Assembly: GCF_026151205.1 (NCBI RefSeq)
Contig: NC_087077.1
Span: forward strand, 19,258,975 to 19,322,974
DNA from: Bolinopsis microptera
Lineage: Eukaryota > Ctenophora > Tentaculata > Lobata > Bolinopsidae
DNA: 64,000 nucleotides
Direction of reading: 5' to 3'
The number at the start of each line of letters is the position of its first letter. Position 1 is the stretch's first letter. Below the pieces are notes generated by a model, which was not told the origin of the DNA, ran no database searches, and saw only the letters and a list, made by a program, of their open reading frames with translations. Shown piece by piece: positions 62,661-64,000 of this stretch. Both the position numbers and the translations under genes were made by a program.

Positions 62661-64000
62661 CTCTCTTCTGGAGTAGATATTCTGTACCCCAGTCAGACTT
62701 ACTGTTTACACAAGTTCCACGTGAAACTAACATTGAGCTAGGAACCAGGGGTGAGGAATATCACCACAAGGTCACGTGACCTAATCCGCGGCTTCTCATT
62801 GGCGGAGAGCGGGAGGGGAGGAATCTGATTGGACACCAGGGATAGTGTGATGTGATTACTGGGGAGTGTGACAGGGACGCCTTGCTTGAACTGTAAACAC
62901 GATAAAATCCGAGCCGTGAACAAAAGATCAAAGGGAAAGAGGTGGATAGAAATGTAGCAGGAATCTGCTCAGCTAGCCTACCAATAACACGGACCATCAA
63001 CGAGGGAGGAGGAAAATGTGCACTCCCCAGCAACCCTTTTACAGAAAGACACCGAACTATGGATCTGCTTATCCTAGACCAATTGAGAACAAGGCCAGCC
63101 TACAGTTAGAGTGAAATATCAGCCTTCAGACGGAAGTTAGAGTGAAATATAGGCCTTCAGACGGAAGTCTGAACTATCACGGACCAAATTAAAACCCGAC
63201 CAAATAAGAACTGTAACGACCACAGTGAAACTTCAAAATTTGTAATTTGTATGCAGCGATATCATATTGGGCATCTTATTTTGAGACAAACTTAGACCTG
63301 GCTATTTCGCAATTTTCTTGGAGCTTACCTAGTTCTTAGTTCGAAGCTTCGCTGTTACAACCATATACCTAGGGTAAACAACATTACTATGGTGGTTTAC
63401 TGGTTAACAAGTACTCATCGCTCGATTTAAAGTGCTTAAAAATAGCATCAGTGAAAGTATTTGCCACGTACCATTGGGTTGTCGTTAAAACGGGAAGTAA
63501 ACTAAACCTTAAATTGACCAAATATGGTATTGTTGAAACGGTTTTAAGTGTATTTCAACTCTCTCAGTCGCCAAATGAGTTGCAAATGAGTTGATCGAAC
63601 TCGTTGAAAGTTTAATCGAATCTTGAAAACTGAATTGACTATAAATCTCCACATCTCACAAGCAATAACTTCCGTAAACATTTCATCAGATTGTCTTCAT
63701 TAGCATCTAAAACATAAAGCACGCTTAACCTTATGATTTGTGGAAACTAAGAGCCAGTTCGGTTTTCAAGTTTCATACAAACTTCTGATTAGCACACATC
63801 CGGGTCATAGGAGCAACATCACCAAGATTATTGAAATTAAAATAAACTGAATGTAAGAGAAACTGGCAAATTGTGAACCAGCATAAACAAGTAAGTGGGT
63901 CTGCAAATTGTGAACCAGCATAAACAAGTAAGTGGGTCTGCACAATCCACATTTCAATTCAATAAGCTCAATCTGCTGTGTAAACAAAATAAATGTAGCA
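62661..64000. other. Gene-free right end
   Basis: Two small direct duplications: GTTAGAGTGAAATATMRGCC at 63107-63165 and a 38-bp unit (GCAAATTGTGAACCAGCATA...) at 63866-63941. No coding domain recognised. Confidence 0.45.

Overview
The window is eukaryotic and animal. Its genes are split by GT-AG introns with matching phases, it carries many non-LTR and DNA transposons, and it holds a complete beta-catenin gene with the metazoan phospho-degron. The beta-catenin is divergent, and 3' splice sites sit just upstream of several start codons. A fast-evolving or early-branching marine invertebrate fits, but the sequence alone does not fix the phylum. Almost all host coding capacity lies on the minus strand: DNAJC14-like J protein (2966-5468, 3' end outside the window), U2AF1/U2AF35 (6270-9441), a probable NDUFB10 (9850-10567) and beta-catenin (28063-41964, 11 coding exons, 897 codons).

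Layout. 1-2589: open LINE ORF2 (APE endonuclease + RT, plus strand) lying within or beyond the 3' part of the J-protein gene. 2.9-10.6 kb: compact minus-strand gene cluster. 10.8-11.8 kb: decayed plus-strand LINE. 12.8-24.2 kb: a minus-strand LINE whose ORF1 has AlkB-like dioxygenase and SGNH-hydrolase domains. It is split by three later insertions: a 2.66-kb foldback element (13606-16262), a 4-kb poly-G-ended TIR element filled with GAGGA-type purine repeats (17701-21694), and a 5'-truncated poly(A) LINE tail encoding a restriction-like endonuclease (22533-23643), itself hit by a 149-bp hAT-type MITE. 24.2-28 kb: intergenic. 28-42 kb: beta-catenin, whose fifth intron holds a poly-G minisatellite, GA and GT arrays and a hAT transposase relic with another element nested inside it. 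42-50 kb: minisatellites and MITEs. 50-59.5 kb: about 100 copies of a 33-bp minisatellite interrupted by a 6.04-kb DNA transposon (53032-59072) with 30-bp identical TIRs, an ATAT target duplication, subterminal palindrome arrays and a multi-exon Tudor-like/transposase gene. 59.5-64 kb: no gene recognised, with a candidate TATA/CCAAT promoter and a CRE-bearing repeat.

The host genes are unrelated housekeeping or signalling genes: splicing, respiratory chain, chaperone, and Wnt/adhesion. The strongest stories are the nested mobile elements, the domain content of the two large elements, and the sequence evolution of beta-catenin and U2AF1.
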